Source: Scatophagus argus (lineage: Eukaryota; Chordata; Actinopteri; Scatophagidae). From it: 64,000 bases of DNA. The stretch lies in assembly GCF_020382885.2 (NCBI RefSeq), contig NC_058512.1, forward strand, positions 10,566,802 to 10,630,801, in the 5' to 3' direction. The translations under genes were made by a program, and so were the position numbers. The notes below the pieces were generated by a model. It saw only the letters and a list, made by a program, of their open reading frames with translations, made no database searches and was not told where the DNA came from. This document shows, piece after piece, positions 11,455 to 23,807 of this stretch (position 1 is its first letter; the number at the start of each line of letters is the position of its first letter).

Positions 11455-14400
11455 CTAGAGGGGAGGAGAAAAATAAAAGAGAGAGATGTTAGCAACAAGG
11501 CTGAGGGGAAAATACCAGTGTTGGTGATGAGGGTGACAGACGAAATGAGTGATGGGCAGATCTGGCTCTGGCTGAGGGGAAAAGAAGAGGAGCTATTAGC
11601 AATTCTTTCTCATGGCAGATGCAGGAAGAAAAAAAAAAGGGAGCACAAAGCAGAGATTACCAGTTCCTTGAAAAATGGAGGAAAACTTGCATTTAAATAG
11701 TGAAACTGTATTTGAAGGGGCAAGTGAGAGAAGTTTGCGGGAAAAATTACAGTGCAGGTGAGAAGAAGAGCAACTGAGGGAAGTGTGTAAGAAGTATCTA
11801 AGAAGCAGAAGAGAGACAGCCTAAAGGGGGCATCAGGGAAAAAGGGGGAGACAGAGTGTTTATACTCCCGCTCTTGTGCTGTGGAGAGAGAGAGAGTGAA
11901 GTTTACAGGATCGAAGCGTGGAGTCTTTCCTGAGAATGTCTCGGTAAGAGCTGATACTGTGAGCACAAGAGGCCTTTTACTGACATAACAGTACTTGCGC
12001 TGCGTGAATGTGAATGTATGCTGCAAAGTGAAGCAACAATAATGAAACATGTTAGACCTTCTGAAATCAAAGGGTTCGTCCTGTTGCACTCACACGAACT
12101 CAACTCGAACTGAGGTTTGCAGCGAAAGCAACAAGCTGTCCTATAATACTTTCAGGACCAAGCTTGACCTAAATGGAGACTTTGTTAAGGTAGCACTTGA
12201 AAAACTCCACAAGTGACCAGAGACTTTGTAAATACTAAGCCGGCTGAATCTGAAAACGTCATCTTTGTGCAACTATGAGGTGTCCACACCAGAATTTTCA
12301 GAGAATTTTTGAAAGAACAGCCGTTCATCTTGGAGAGCAGGCCAGACACAATAATCATTTATGACAGCAGAGACCTTTGAAAAATAAAAGCATGAGTTTG
12401 AGAGAGAAATTGAACACCTGCTTACTTTATCACCCCTGCCAACTAACTGTTACACAAATCATCAGACGAGGCAAATCCCAATTTCAACATCAGAAAAGCG
12501 TTGGAGGAGGTGTTCAAGAGTGTTTGACCTTTTGCTCAACAAGTCGGTTGAAGTATATGGACAAATCTACAACTCCTGTATTGTGTATTTTGTCTGAGCA
12601 GGCTTACAACACTATTTCACACAAGTTCAGTTTTCCTTGTCTGCACTAAACGGCAAGGCCAGTGTTTTCAGATTTTTCCAATCACAAACCTGCTTTCAAT
12701 GAGCTTAGTCTGTGAAAACTGGAAGGATGGACAAAATGGAGATGAAAATTTAGGTTTAGCTGACCTTACTGCAACACTCTTTACAGAAATGTTTGAATAA
12801 AAGCAATTAACTATGACGCTGTGTGTGCTTGGTACCAACCTGAGGTGGTTGGTAGCAATGGGTCCGTCCTCTTTCCCACCGCTGGATGACGGTTCAAGGC
12901 TCGGAGGCATCGTCTTGTCATTACGGAAACCTTCAAACCTCTGTAGATGAGACACGTGGCCGAAACAAAATGACCAACACAAATGGTGAAGGAAAAATGG
13001 ATGGAGAGACAAGAAGGAGAGAGACAAAAGAGTAAAATAACAGGTAGAAGCAAGAGAAGACCCTTGTACAGGGGCGAGACACATTCACAGAACACACAAG
13101 ATAAACAGAGGCACATGATCAGTGGGATAAAGTTCTGTCTTGTTCAGACAAAACTGAGCAACTCTTGTCCAAATGCGTATAAAGATGTAGAATATAGAGA
13201 TCACAGCTCACAGCCACTATCAAACTGCATGTAAAGCGTGTCCAGAGACCATTAAGACTGGAATTTCCTTTTCTGCTAAACACAAAAAATTAATTTAGCG
13301 CATCACTTTTCTCTAAACCAACGTCAAGACAAAACTATCAATGTATGTACTATCGGATGTACAATCACACCTGCATTTAGAGACATTTTAGTATCAAGTT
13401 TGAAGAGAAACACACAACAAGACAGAGAAAAGGAAAAAATCCCATCAACCAGACATTCAGAAACCGTCAGACCTCCTGATAAACACTGACAGCAGTTCTC
13501 TGGGGAGCCGACCCGAGCTTCCTCCCACAAGCATCAACATTATTAAACTGAAGTATTGATTTTGTTTGTGTCTGGTCAAACACACAGTAACCAAGCAGGA
13601 CTGCATGTCCAGCTCACAATCACACCCTAAGGCACGAGGGAGGATAAAGAGGGAGCAGCTGGACAGCAACAACCAACGTCTGCATTCATTCCTTTCAAAA
13701 CCATCTTCCAAACATTTCCACCAGCCCAACACAGAACTCTCCAAACCTGTGGAGAAAAAGAAAAGACAAAAACAAAATAACGGTCATACATACATGAATG
13801 CCAAGAGAAAACCCAGAGCTCAGTGCAGCAGCATCCTTTTTGTAGCAAAACGAGGCTTGGAAATCACTTGGTGCAACTGGCACTGAATCAAGTTACATAA
13901 ATACAAAAAAGCACACATACGTTCTTACATAGCGTCCCAAGAAATAAACAACATGTATAGCCAAGAATAGGTCTAAAACAATGACCATTCCACCAGCCAG
14001 GACCCTTCCCTTCCACCAATTCCTAAAGGAGCATAGCTGGAATGCATATGAATCTACACAGAGCCAATAAATTCATACCAAATCTGTGCACAATCCCAAA
14101 CTTAACTTATGGGAAGGTCAAGTATAAATGTTAAACTTCTACGTCCTAATTTCAACCATGATATGTGATTATACAGGAGACTACATTATCCATGTGTTTT
14201 TATTTTAGTGTTTAATGTGTTACAGGTCTGAAGGTTTAGGGTCAAATCATGGACCCACTTGCAGCATTTTTTGACTTTTGATTTATTGAGGGTTAGTGAC
14301 ATCGAGTGTTTCATATACAAAGAACATAACACGCTTAACACACAACTTGGCTAACTGTGTATTGATAAATACAGAATAATACAGTAATAAATTAAGACAA

Positions 14401-15961
14401 TTGGTCAACTGTTGAAAAAGTCGATTTGGAAAGTCATGGATGTTTGTGAATGGTTTTGGGGGAAACCGTTCAATAAACGTTCATCAAAGTGATTTCCTCT
14501 CTTTCAAAGCTGTGTAATAAAGTCAAGATGTAGACCTGGAAATGAGACAACAACCTCAACACCAACTGTCTCTGACTCACTTATCCCAGCACGTCACTTC
14601 TGGGTTGGAATCAGCGAAGACGGGCTCGCTAACAAAATATCTCATTCAACTGGCCTTGAGCTGGCCCCCATCAGCGGAAAATTACTCAAATCTTACATGT
14701 TTAATAGAGATTAAGGTGTAAAAAGCTGGTGACAGTATGAGGTTGCCAGGGCTCGAATTATCTCTAACATCAGGAGTATGTGGGACAGCATTTGTGTGAC
14801 TCTGTCCCAGACCAAAACGCTGAATTAATATATATATATTCACTGGGTTGGGGGGTCGAAAAAAGTAATGGAAACCTTGAAATGCACAATTGTTAAGAAA
14901 GTTCCCAGATATTGCGACCATGCCTTAGAGTCTGGTTCAGTGAGGTGACAAATCTTGGTCTTGATAATATATGACCGCCTGCAGGCAGGCTTGGTGACAA
15001 CAATTCAGAAATCTCTCAGCTTTTCTTCACCTTCTACTCAGCACTGAGAGCAAAACACGGTGGAGTTAACAAAAGGGAAGCAGACTGTCCCGGACAATGT
15101 GAGGATCATTTCAGTTGATACATTCATCTCCAGCCTGTTAATGTACGACTTGGGATGAACTTATGCATCTGCATCTTTTTTTTCAGCTGCAACTAATTCC
15201 CATGGTGTACCTTTGCTCATACCTGGCTGATGCCGTCCCAGGATCATATTAAGCACGCGCTGAGTTTGACCATTAAAATTAAGGCTGGACCCAAACTGTA
15301 CAGTCCAATTATTCCTGCCACTTACATCAGCTTCCTCACTCAGACACTAGAAAACATGGCAGCACACAGCAAAGTACTGATTTGTTGATCAGCTGCTTAA
15401 CCTTTCATGCACGAAAAACCTAATTGCTGTATGATACCAATTTACACAGACAGGAAGACATTGAAATACATTTTAATATAAAACACCCAAACTTGTAGGT
15501 AGAACATTCAAGATGCAGCTCAATAATGCAGCAAAACCTTTTTATTAACTGGGGAAAGAACTTTACTTTACTTGTTAACATTACTTGTTAATGAAAGGAT
15601 ATCAAATCTAGATGACGGTGAATACCTAACATACCAGACAACTATGTTAGTACACCATTGAATCTGACACCATTCATAGTTAAAATAAACTGAAGCCAAT
15701 GGCAAGTGGAAGGAGCAGGCATGCAGACACACAGTGAGTAAAAAAGTCCAAATTTATTTGACCATTGACACAGTCAGACTGGTATCAAATCAGCATTGAG
15801 GATATAAACAGCTACAATTTTAGGTCCATCATGGTATCAATAACAAAGGCTATTTTTGGTTGGAATGGTGAATAGAGCCCAGTTACAATGAGCAGATTTA
15901 TCCTACAACATGTTGTCTTCGAGGCGGCAGCACTGACCTTAACCTCCCTCCACTATGCATT

Positions 15962-15993
<32 letters not shown>

Positions 15994-18900
15994 TGTGCGT
16001 GTAGGGCGTGATTCGTCTCTATACAGGATATCCCTTCACCCATTGCCAGTAGGCTGCCTATTGTTAAGAGACAGGCATAGGTTGTGCTGGGATTGCACTG
16101 CTCTCCACAATCTGACTACTGTGGTAGTAATGCAAAGACAAATTAAGAATTCTAAATAATTATTCATATTTTTAGCCTAGTTTCTGTCTAAAATTCCAGA
16201 CAAACTGATTCCTGGGGTGTTTTTGATGTTTGAAAGTCAGCTCTATCATTTTTCTAACCCACAGACGTATATTTTAGTCAGTCGGCGTTTGCAGAGGACC
16301 ACAAACTGCTGCAACAATCACAGTGTCCTACATAAACATCATGTGCCTTAATCAATCGAGCCACCGAGATGTGTAAGATTTTTAGTTTTATAAAAATGAG
16401 ACGGAGTTTCACACTTACCCTCACCTGTGCGTGTGCCCAGCGCACAACCAGCTTCTTGGACAAAGCTAGCTTCCCATTTAAACACTGGATCGCTCTCTCG
16501 GCCTCCTGCAGGCAGTCACGCACAGAAAGAAAGAAAGAGGAAGAGGAAAAGATTTTTCTTCAATTATGATTAAAAATCAGCCTTCATGATTGCAACGAAG
16601 TCATTAAATAATTAGCCTTCACAATAGAGAGATGGCAGGAACAATAATAGATGATAATGTGCCACTCTGCTTCCAGACAGACCATGAGAGACGTGTGTGT
16701 GTTGGTCTGATGTATTTGAGAGACAGCGTGAGAAAATGTAGTTTTGTCTAATCAAATGACTAAGTGGCTTTGTTGCTAAATCATATTAATGAAGTACTTT
16801 TTCTTTGTGTGCGCATGTGTGTGTGTGTGTGTGAGTATCTAAGTGAGTGCGAGTGCATAAGATAAACACACACTTCCTCTGTATAATCCTTTTGGGAGGG
16901 CTTCATATCCCACTGATAGACACTAGCTGTGAAAGTAGATGCTTATCACAATCCCCAGGTTCAAATAGTGCCCGCTGAACCTGTGAAGCTGAGAGGGCCC
17001 CTTTTAAGTCCTTTTTTCCAAAGAAATATGGTCCACTTCAGTAAGACACACAATCAGATCCCTGCTTGAAGATGTCAAATAAAGCTTTCTTAGGGCCATC
17101 TGAGTAAGGGGAGCATTTCTACACTCAATGAAGGGACTTCGTTTGATAGAATATTTGGCTGTTAGAGGACGTGCAAATAATGATATGTATTATGTTGTTT
17201 TTGTACAAGAAAAAAGAAACACACCTAAGACAGGCATAACTGGAAAACTTAAGATTTCACACATCTTAATTTCTATTATAAGCTGAATAAAGATCATAGC
17301 ATACATCTTCATCTTGCACATACCTCTCTGGTGTTGAAGTTGACAAAGCAGTAGCCACGTGGCTGCCCCTCCAAAGGCCCGGACTTATGGAACAGGAAGT
17401 CAAACTGTTTCACACTGCCAAACTTCTCCAACAACTTCACCAGGTGATATCTGCCGAGAGGGGAATCACGTATAAGAGCACAAAACGGCACGAGGAAAAA
17501 CAGAGCACAGGAAAGGAACAAATGAAAAGTAAGGTAGTATTTATTCTGTGAGGAATTATTAAATAAGAACACATATAACAAACACCAGACCTACTCTTAT
17601 TTTGCATTTCATGATGGTGGACAAAATACACTAATATTATAGGCGAGCCATCTATAAGCTCCACACTGTATTTGCTACCAGACAGCCTGTTAATCTGTCA
17701 AGTTAGGCTAATGAGAACGACAGCTTTCTCTCCCTGACACCTTTTTAGCAGCAGGCCAGCTGGTGTGACTGCCCGGTGACAGTAAATCTCTCATTGAGAC
17801 AATGCTGAGGATACAGTAGCAGGACAATGAGGGAATAAAAAAGAGGAAGCCTCAAATCCCCTCTGAGCACCGAGCTCTGCACAAACAATATCCACTCACT
17901 GTATGGAGCTGGCTAAGACTGTTGGACTACGAATGAACATAGATATGTGCTCACTGAAGAGCTATGTGGTGCTGTGAGCTTTTGTCGGCTCGCGTGCAAC
18001 TGATCACTAGCAGTCATGGGAAAAATACTTCTTCTAACAGCGTGGAAAAGAGAAATGAGTTCAGGGTCACCTGTAGACTGTATTCACTGCTATTAGTGTT
18101 AACTGCCAGGTGCTGATTGTTCCCAACTCATGCTGAGCAGCAGGTGCTTTTGAATTTCACGAACGGTCAAAGCTCTTGAGTATGAAATTATTTATTCTGC
18201 GATATTTTTTATTTTGGTGTGTGAGAGGAACAGAGATTTGCTAAGGCCTGTTTCTCCATGTGTTGGGCTGCAACAAACAACAATTTTCATTATCAATGAT
18301 TAATCTTCTGATTATTTTCAATTAATGGTATGGTGTGTAACTTGTCTGAAAAGAGTAAAAAATGCTCAAGTTGCAATGATTCATGCAAATATTGTCCAAG
18401 AATACTAAGAAACCAAGAAAACATTTCCACTTGAGAAGCCAGAACCGGTAAATGTTTGGCAGTTCTGTTCAGAAAAATGCCAAAATGACTGATCAAATAT
18501 CAGAATTGCATCCAGTTTATTTTCTGTCATTTGAGTCATTCATCAGCTAACCAAGCAATCAGTTCAGGTCTAATATCATGCAAGTACAGAGACCCTCTAC
18601 CAGAAACAGTTCACTGGCAACACACAGCATCTTCCTGTCTGATTAGTCATTGAAACCACCTGTCAAGTACCTCACTATGTTCGTGAACAGGTCTTGGTAT
18701 CCCTTACTTTAACTAAATGGTCTCTAAGTACAGACTCCATCAGCCCTATTTGCAAACCAATTAACTCCAAGTCAAAAAATAAAGCTGGATGCATGTTGCA
18801 GAACAACATAAATTCATGCAAGTGATTACAGGAAGAAAAAAATTACAATTTCACCACTGTTATCTGACAGAATTTAGTAAACATTTTATGTATGTTCCCT

Positions 18901-21783
18901 AATAAATTCATATAACTGATGGGCAGAAGTTCTTTGTCATATGCATATAACAGATTTTGAGCTGGCATGCACAATGGCAGGACACTAAATACAAAGAAAC
19001 TAAAAGAAAAATGGCCAAATTTTATCTTTAACCAAGGGCATTTCACACTTTGACATGTCAACATATCTCCTACGAAAAACATCTATTAAACTATAAAAAG
19101 CAATAACAAAACTGAAAGTGCACAAACAAACAAACAAAAAAAAAAGAAAGAAAAAGACCTTCCTGTGTTTGTTTTGGTGCCTGTACCTGTACGTGAGTGA
19201 TCCCATGTGTTTTGTTTTGTGTGACTGTTCAAGAGGAATTAATGCATCAGCCTTTTATTGTTTAGGTGCTTGTCACTTTTTTTTAAAAAAAAAAACAAAA
19301 TCCTGGAGTTATTTGTTATTTGTGTGTGTTATTTGTGACTGTATGACGTTAGTGCGCAAGCGTGCATTTATGTGTATGAATGGCACTCAGCATCGGGATG
19401 CAGAGGGCAAAGTGTGTGTGTGTGTGTGTGTGTTTTAGCGACAGGTTGTACTGATGTCTTCCACCCTTATATGACTCCCTGGAGGGCTTTAAGCCAGAGA
19501 GAATTTCTGTTTTTCCCAGACAACACCCTGCTAAACTCCCATGTGAAAGTGACTAAAGGAGCCTCCATGAAAAATGTTTATCATATTACTTTTAACACTT
19601 CTCTGCACTCTGATACTCAAATAGTTTGTCTTTGCACTTCATGCACCACTGAACCTCTGAAACACTGAAGAGCAAATGAGAAAGGAAGTCATTTACATTA
19701 AATGCAAGTCTAAAATGTAATGCACTAAATATTAACTTTACACACTGCTATATGTTCAAATAAATGTATACAGCATGTTTATGCCTATGTGTAAATGTGA
19801 GAGAGATTAAGTGGCTGACACTCTAAGAACATTTTTGGATGCTAGCGAGCTGAACCACAATGGACCGCTCCTCTTGGGGGCTGTAAAAACCACCGGAGGA
19901 AAAGGAGGAGGAGAAGGGGGGGAGGAAAGGGAGGGAAAGGTGGTGGTGGTGTGGGGGGTAAAGTTCAGAGAGGGGATGTTGACGGCAAGGTGAAAGGTGG
20001 AGGAAGACAAGGAGAAGCCAACAGAGGAGAGGAGAGGAGGTGAGAAGCCAGGTAGGAAAGATACAAGAGCTAGGAGGCAAGAGAAGAGGAAGGAAGGAGG
20101 AGGGGGATGTGAGTCCGGCACAGAAAAAAAATAAGACAAAAGGTTTGGGACAGAAAAGTGCAGGTCAGAGGGTAAAAACTTCAGAGAGGAGGAGGGGGTA
20201 GATTTTGACTTTATGGCAAATAAAACTATCTGCAATATTTTTTCATTGGAAAATCCAGGCCTGCAGCATGAGCAGGATGATGGTTATGAGTTTTTATTAA
20301 TAAAAAAAAAAAAGAAAAAAGAAAAAAAACATGACAACTTCCAGGGACACAACTTAAAACGTAACAGGAGGGCCAGAGAGACAACAAAGAGGGAGACGGT
20401 GATGGATTACCACGAATGAGAAATTCCCTCTCTGAGCAGCCAAAAGCACAAAACATGAATATGTGATGAAAGCTCCAGTTACACCTGCTGTGTCTCTGCT
20501 CTGTGTGTGCAGGGCATGGAAAGATGAAAAAATCAGATTGGATTTATGTGAGATGCTCATCTAAGCTGTGAGAAGACAATTTTAATAGTGAAGAGTTAAT
20601 AAAAGGTTATAATTTACTGATCCTTTGACAGGCGACGCCAAGAGGATTTCAAGTTAACAGAGCTGCCACCTACACAGAAATGGGAGAAAAACGCAGAGAG
20701 TTTGCAACACAGAGATGGAGGAAGAAAGCTCACTTCATTTTTAATAATCAAATACTTGGAACAGATGTTTGTCCAGGTTTGTAAAACTACAAGCCCTACA
20801 GGAATCTTTCATCCGTCTTAAAAAACTGGAGGTCAGTCATAACCGTAACGACACACTCATACTCACCAAAATTAATCTTTCTGACAGGCCACATTGCACA
20901 AAAAATGAAACAGCAGACTTATTCATCACATCCAAATCAATCAATCCAAACTATTTCACCCGGACAAAACAGAGCAGACCCCTCCAAAACATATAACAGT
21001 AAGTTCCATTTAATAAGAAATTATCTTCAAAGAAATGAACACCCATCAATAAAATTCTAGTTTAGATGTAATGCTTAAGCAACCAACATGTAGCACACAA
21101 GTTGATGCTTTTAATTATTTAAACAACTCAAGCACAGTTTTATTAACTATGGTATTATTATTATTATTATTATTACTTTAAGAACTGTGTGACATTCACT
21201 GATTTGGTCCCTCATGATCAGCGGCTTGCATTTTAATTCTGCATTCCACCTCTGCACTGAGTTTTGGTTTGGCTTACCAGGACAAACAGAGGGTGTACTA
21301 CTGCATACGCTACCCAGGAGCTAATTAATCTTCCCAATCAGCACCAGGAGCCACGTGTATTTCTCTTGTTTTCCCTCCATGCTGTGAAGCAGTTGGCTAT
21401 GTAAGGAGAAGGAGAGCAGAGCAGGGAAAGGGGAAGGAAACGGCTGTCTAGACGCCCACCAGAGCTGCAGCCCATACATTCTGCAGCAGCCCCCCCACAC
21501 ACACACACAGGCACACAAAACCACCCCTCACCCAGAAAAACTACCTTCTCTCAGTCGCAATATATGCAGGGGTCACATTTGGAGTTTAGCAGATTCAGAC
21601 GCTCAAATGTACACACATCCTGCGGCACAAATGCAACAACAGAAGAATGTTTCCATGTACATACGATGTTGTGTAAAGTGAGAAACACTAACAATGTGCA
21701 CAGACACCCCTGTTTGTTGAAGCCTGCACCACTACCAGCTGCCACCCAAACATCAACTGTGTACTTAACCATCCTTACACGCA

Positions 21784-21815
<32 letters not shown>

Positions 21816-22513
21816 GCTCCAGGTTGACAGAGAGAGTAAACAGGGCAGGTGAGTGAGGAATGATGGCTGCTCCTTAGCAGAGCAGGTCTCCATGCCTCGT
21901 TGCCTCTCTTTCACACACCCAGCCTTGTCTGCTCAGTCTCAGGCCGCAACACACACATACGACGCACGCAGTTAATCAATCATATATCCACACACAATGC
22001 ATTGCCTCTCTATGAGGCAGAGCCAGGCAAGTTAAGCAGCCTCAAACTGAACACTTGTTCCTGCTGAAATAAGATAAATAACCTTAAGTTCACGTAGCTG
22101 GCTGGAGGTTTGTGTCTTTGTGGTGAAATATATATTTCTTTTTCAATTCCATTTAGTCTCTTACAGTATGATGACTACAATGCAGGGCACAGTCACAGTG
22201 CTGTCTCCCCGGTAGCGTCAGCTCCAAGCTAATCCGAAACATATATTTAATGATTCAACAAGCTGACTGGGATCTCATTTTTTTTTTAACCAACAGTCGC
22301 ACTCTCAGTATGATGTTACAGTTTGTTAAATAATATAGACTGGGAGTGGGGAGTGTGAGGGAGAAACAAGTAGTGGCTGGCAGAAACAAGTAGTGGATTT
22401 ACTGACTCTGTGATTTTGGGATCAATGTTGCCTATCCACAACCGGTTTCCTTCGTGTGCCACACTCTCTGAAATGATGGAGGCATTTTCCACTGTCCCTG
22501 CTGCAGACGACAT
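11271..22513 (-). CDS. rbm18: RNA-binding motif protein 18 (single RRM), complete, 199 residues
   Basis: RBM18 is a small RNA-binding protein with one RRM; its RNA targets are not well defined. Five coding exons on the minus strand are 22407-22513, 17324-17450, 16425-16505, 12840-12940 and 11271-11454, all with GT-AG borders and matching phases (2, 0, 0, 2). The RRM carries RNP2 LWIGNI at residues 25-30 and RNP1 RGYCFVNF at 67-74, followed by [21 protein letters not shown], highly conserved in RBM18. The C-terminal exon has the family's charged helix ([19 protein letters not shown]) and a basic Pro/Arg-rich tail ending FRKFRR. The product is close to the roughly 190 residues of other vertebrates. 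A first ATG in an upstream frame at 22543 lies before the splice acceptor and is not used. The gene lies head-to-head with mrrf. Confidence 0.95.
11455..12839. other. rbm18 intron 4
   Basis: Noncoding; nothing beyond purine-rich sequence near the acceptor side was recognised. Confidence 0.6.
12840..12940 (-). CDS. rbm18: rbm18 coding exon 4 (linker)
   Basis: This exon encodes [20 protein letters not shown] followed by a Gly/Glu/Asp-rich stretch, exiting in phase 2 at CAG|GTTGGT. The motif SLEPSSS matches other RBM18 proteins; the remainder is divergent. Confidence 0.9.
12941..16424. other. rbm18 intron 3
   Basis: Noncoding. It contains a GT microsatellite at 15962-16002; no exon or clear mobile element was recognised. 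Confidence 0.6.
16425..16505 (-). CDS. rbm18: rbm18 coding exon 3 (end of RRM)
   Basis: Twenty-seven residues (EAERAIQC...VRWAHAQ) between a CCTGCAG acceptor and a CAG|GTGAGG donor, phase 0 on both sides. The sequence is nearly identical to mammalian RBM18. Confidence 0.95.
17324..17450 (-). CDS. rbm18: rbm18 coding exon 2 (RRM core)
   Basis: This exon encodes [20 protein letters not shown] through the RNP1 motif RGYCFVNF, ending NTRE in phase 0 before GTATGT. The acceptor is CTCGGCAG. Confidence 0.95.
18262..18560 (+). repeat. Degenerate copy of a common teleost dispersed repeat
   Basis: The stretch starts GGGCTGCAACAAACAACAATTTTCATTATC and continues with GATTAATCTTCTGATTATTTTC and, later, AGAAACCAAGAAAACATTTCCACTTGAGAAGC. 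I recognise this wording as a very abundant repeat of percomorph fish genomes. A second copy in the opposite orientation is at about 48135-48425. Family name not assigned. Confidence 0.65.
19880..20190 (+). repeat. Polypurine G/A-rich tract
   Basis: About 300 bases of strongly purine-biased sequence on the plus strand, including GGAGGAAAAGGAGGAGGAG, several G runs of 3-7 and a GGTGGTGGTGGTG run. Low-complexity sequence with G-quadruplex and triplex potential. Confidence 0.7.
21780..21814 (+). repeat. (CA)n microsatellite
   Basis: About 17 CA units with one TA interruption, in rbm18 intron 1. Confidence 0.9.
22407..22513 (-). CDS. rbm18: rbm18 coding exon 1
   Basis: The ATG lies at 22513, seven bases inside an exon that begins after a CCCACAG acceptor (exon start 22520). 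It encodes [17 protein letters not shown] through GNIDPKIT and exits in phase 2 at GA|GTCAGT. This donor, rather than the nearby GTAAAT, restores the conserved Glu-Tyr at the next junction. Confidence 0.9.
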
Positions 22514-23519
22514 GTGTACTCTGTGGGAGGCAGAGGAAGACAAATTAGGTTTCCAACATTTTTACATTTGTATCAGTCATGAGCCACTGGGTATGTTTTG
22601 AGCACAGCGGAAGTGCTCTTATAAACGCTATGCCTCTCTATACCTCTGTGAGCACTGTGGCTTACATGATTGATCAGAAAAGACTTAACCACCTATTTGA
22701 CCTACCGTATGTTCAACCACACAGAGACACTCAGCTTTCTGTGCATGCTGGGCATTATAATGTGTAAATGGCATACAGTTAAGACTTCATAAATACATAG
22801 TAGTGCTAAAACAAATCATTAAACAACAGTACAGTGGCCTACTATACAGTGAAAATGGTCTAATATGATTTAAGTCATTTCAGTGAATCAAAGAGTCACA
22901 ATCATTTCTCATTTTCACCTTAACATTCTCGTATTTTGGTATTTGTACTGAGCGAATTGTTTAAGGTTCAACCACATAAGGTATTATAAATTTCAAACAC
23001 TGCGCTCATTGAAAGTATAAAGGTGTGTCAATGTTACCGATTAGATGGAAGGCGATCTTCTTCTATTCACAATGTTACGCATACACTTCTTGTGAAAACT
23101 AAGAAAATAAAGAATGTTGATTTGCTACCAGCTAACGCTAGCTTAGCCAACCGTATGTTCATTGATTGACTATCCGTGTTAATTAATTTTTGTCAGATGC
23201 TTGTAATATGGTTGAGATTTGTCGATTTCGACGTTTAGTTATGATTGGCCAAATGCATCCACTAAACGGTTAACAGCGAGTTTTAGACGAACAGTCAATT
23301 GCTAGCAGTCTGCTATTTCCGATAGTATCACTTTACCTCCTCGATCTGTCAAACTTCCTCCTAGATAGCCACCGGCTCCTTCGACTTAATTTTCTACAGA
23401 TCCCACTATCGTGGCGATTAAGTTACAGTAGCATAATACGATTCATTGTGAACATTATTTATATTTGTTCCCATACAATTGACCAGATTAGCTATCTCGA
23501 AGGATAAACAGTCGCGTAC

Positions 23520-23807
23520 CGTCTGACAACAAAGGCGCAGGATGATGATGTAGTTTGTTTAACGATCTTTGAATACAAGAGGCGTCACTCGTTTTGATGT
23601 TTGGCATCTCCCGTATGTGTCTCCTCTCGGCTTCTAGCCACCTTATTTTATTGCTTCAGGCAGGCTCTCTGCTCATTCAGTAAAGCTAGTAAAACATATC
23701 TAACCCGGAACCGGACGTGGCGATATATCGCGCGTGATGATGACGACATAAGTGTCAAACGCTGCTTTTCTTCGATAACATGCTTCTGTGAAAACTGAAA
23801 CGCGAAG
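23520..23807. promoter_or_regulatory. Bidirectional promoter of rbm18 (-) and mrrf (+)
   Basis: A minus-strand donor CAGACG|GTACGC ends a probable noncoding rbm18 exon at 23520, and a plus-strand donor GAAG|GTAAGT ends a probable noncoding mrrf exon at 23807. Between them is a short CpG-containing region with ETS-type words (CCCGGAACCGGA, 23704-23715) and the palindrome CGATATATCG (23721-23730), and no TATA box near either start. This is the usual arrangement for head-to-head housekeeping genes. Exact start sites are not determined. Confidence 0.6.

Larger units (their letters stand above)
17451..22406. other. rbm18 intron 1 (longest rbm18 intron)
   Basis: Noncoding. It holds a degenerate dispersed repeat at about 18262-18560, a strongly purine-biased tract at about 19880-20190, a TTA microsatellite at 21152-21176 and a CA microsatellite at 21780-21814. 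Short open frames inside it lack protein character. Confidence 0.6.

Noticed and set aside
11610..12089. 159-codon minus-strand frame in rbm18 intron 4
   Set aside because: Low-complexity translation of purine-rich intron sequence; the rbm18 exons on either side join without it.
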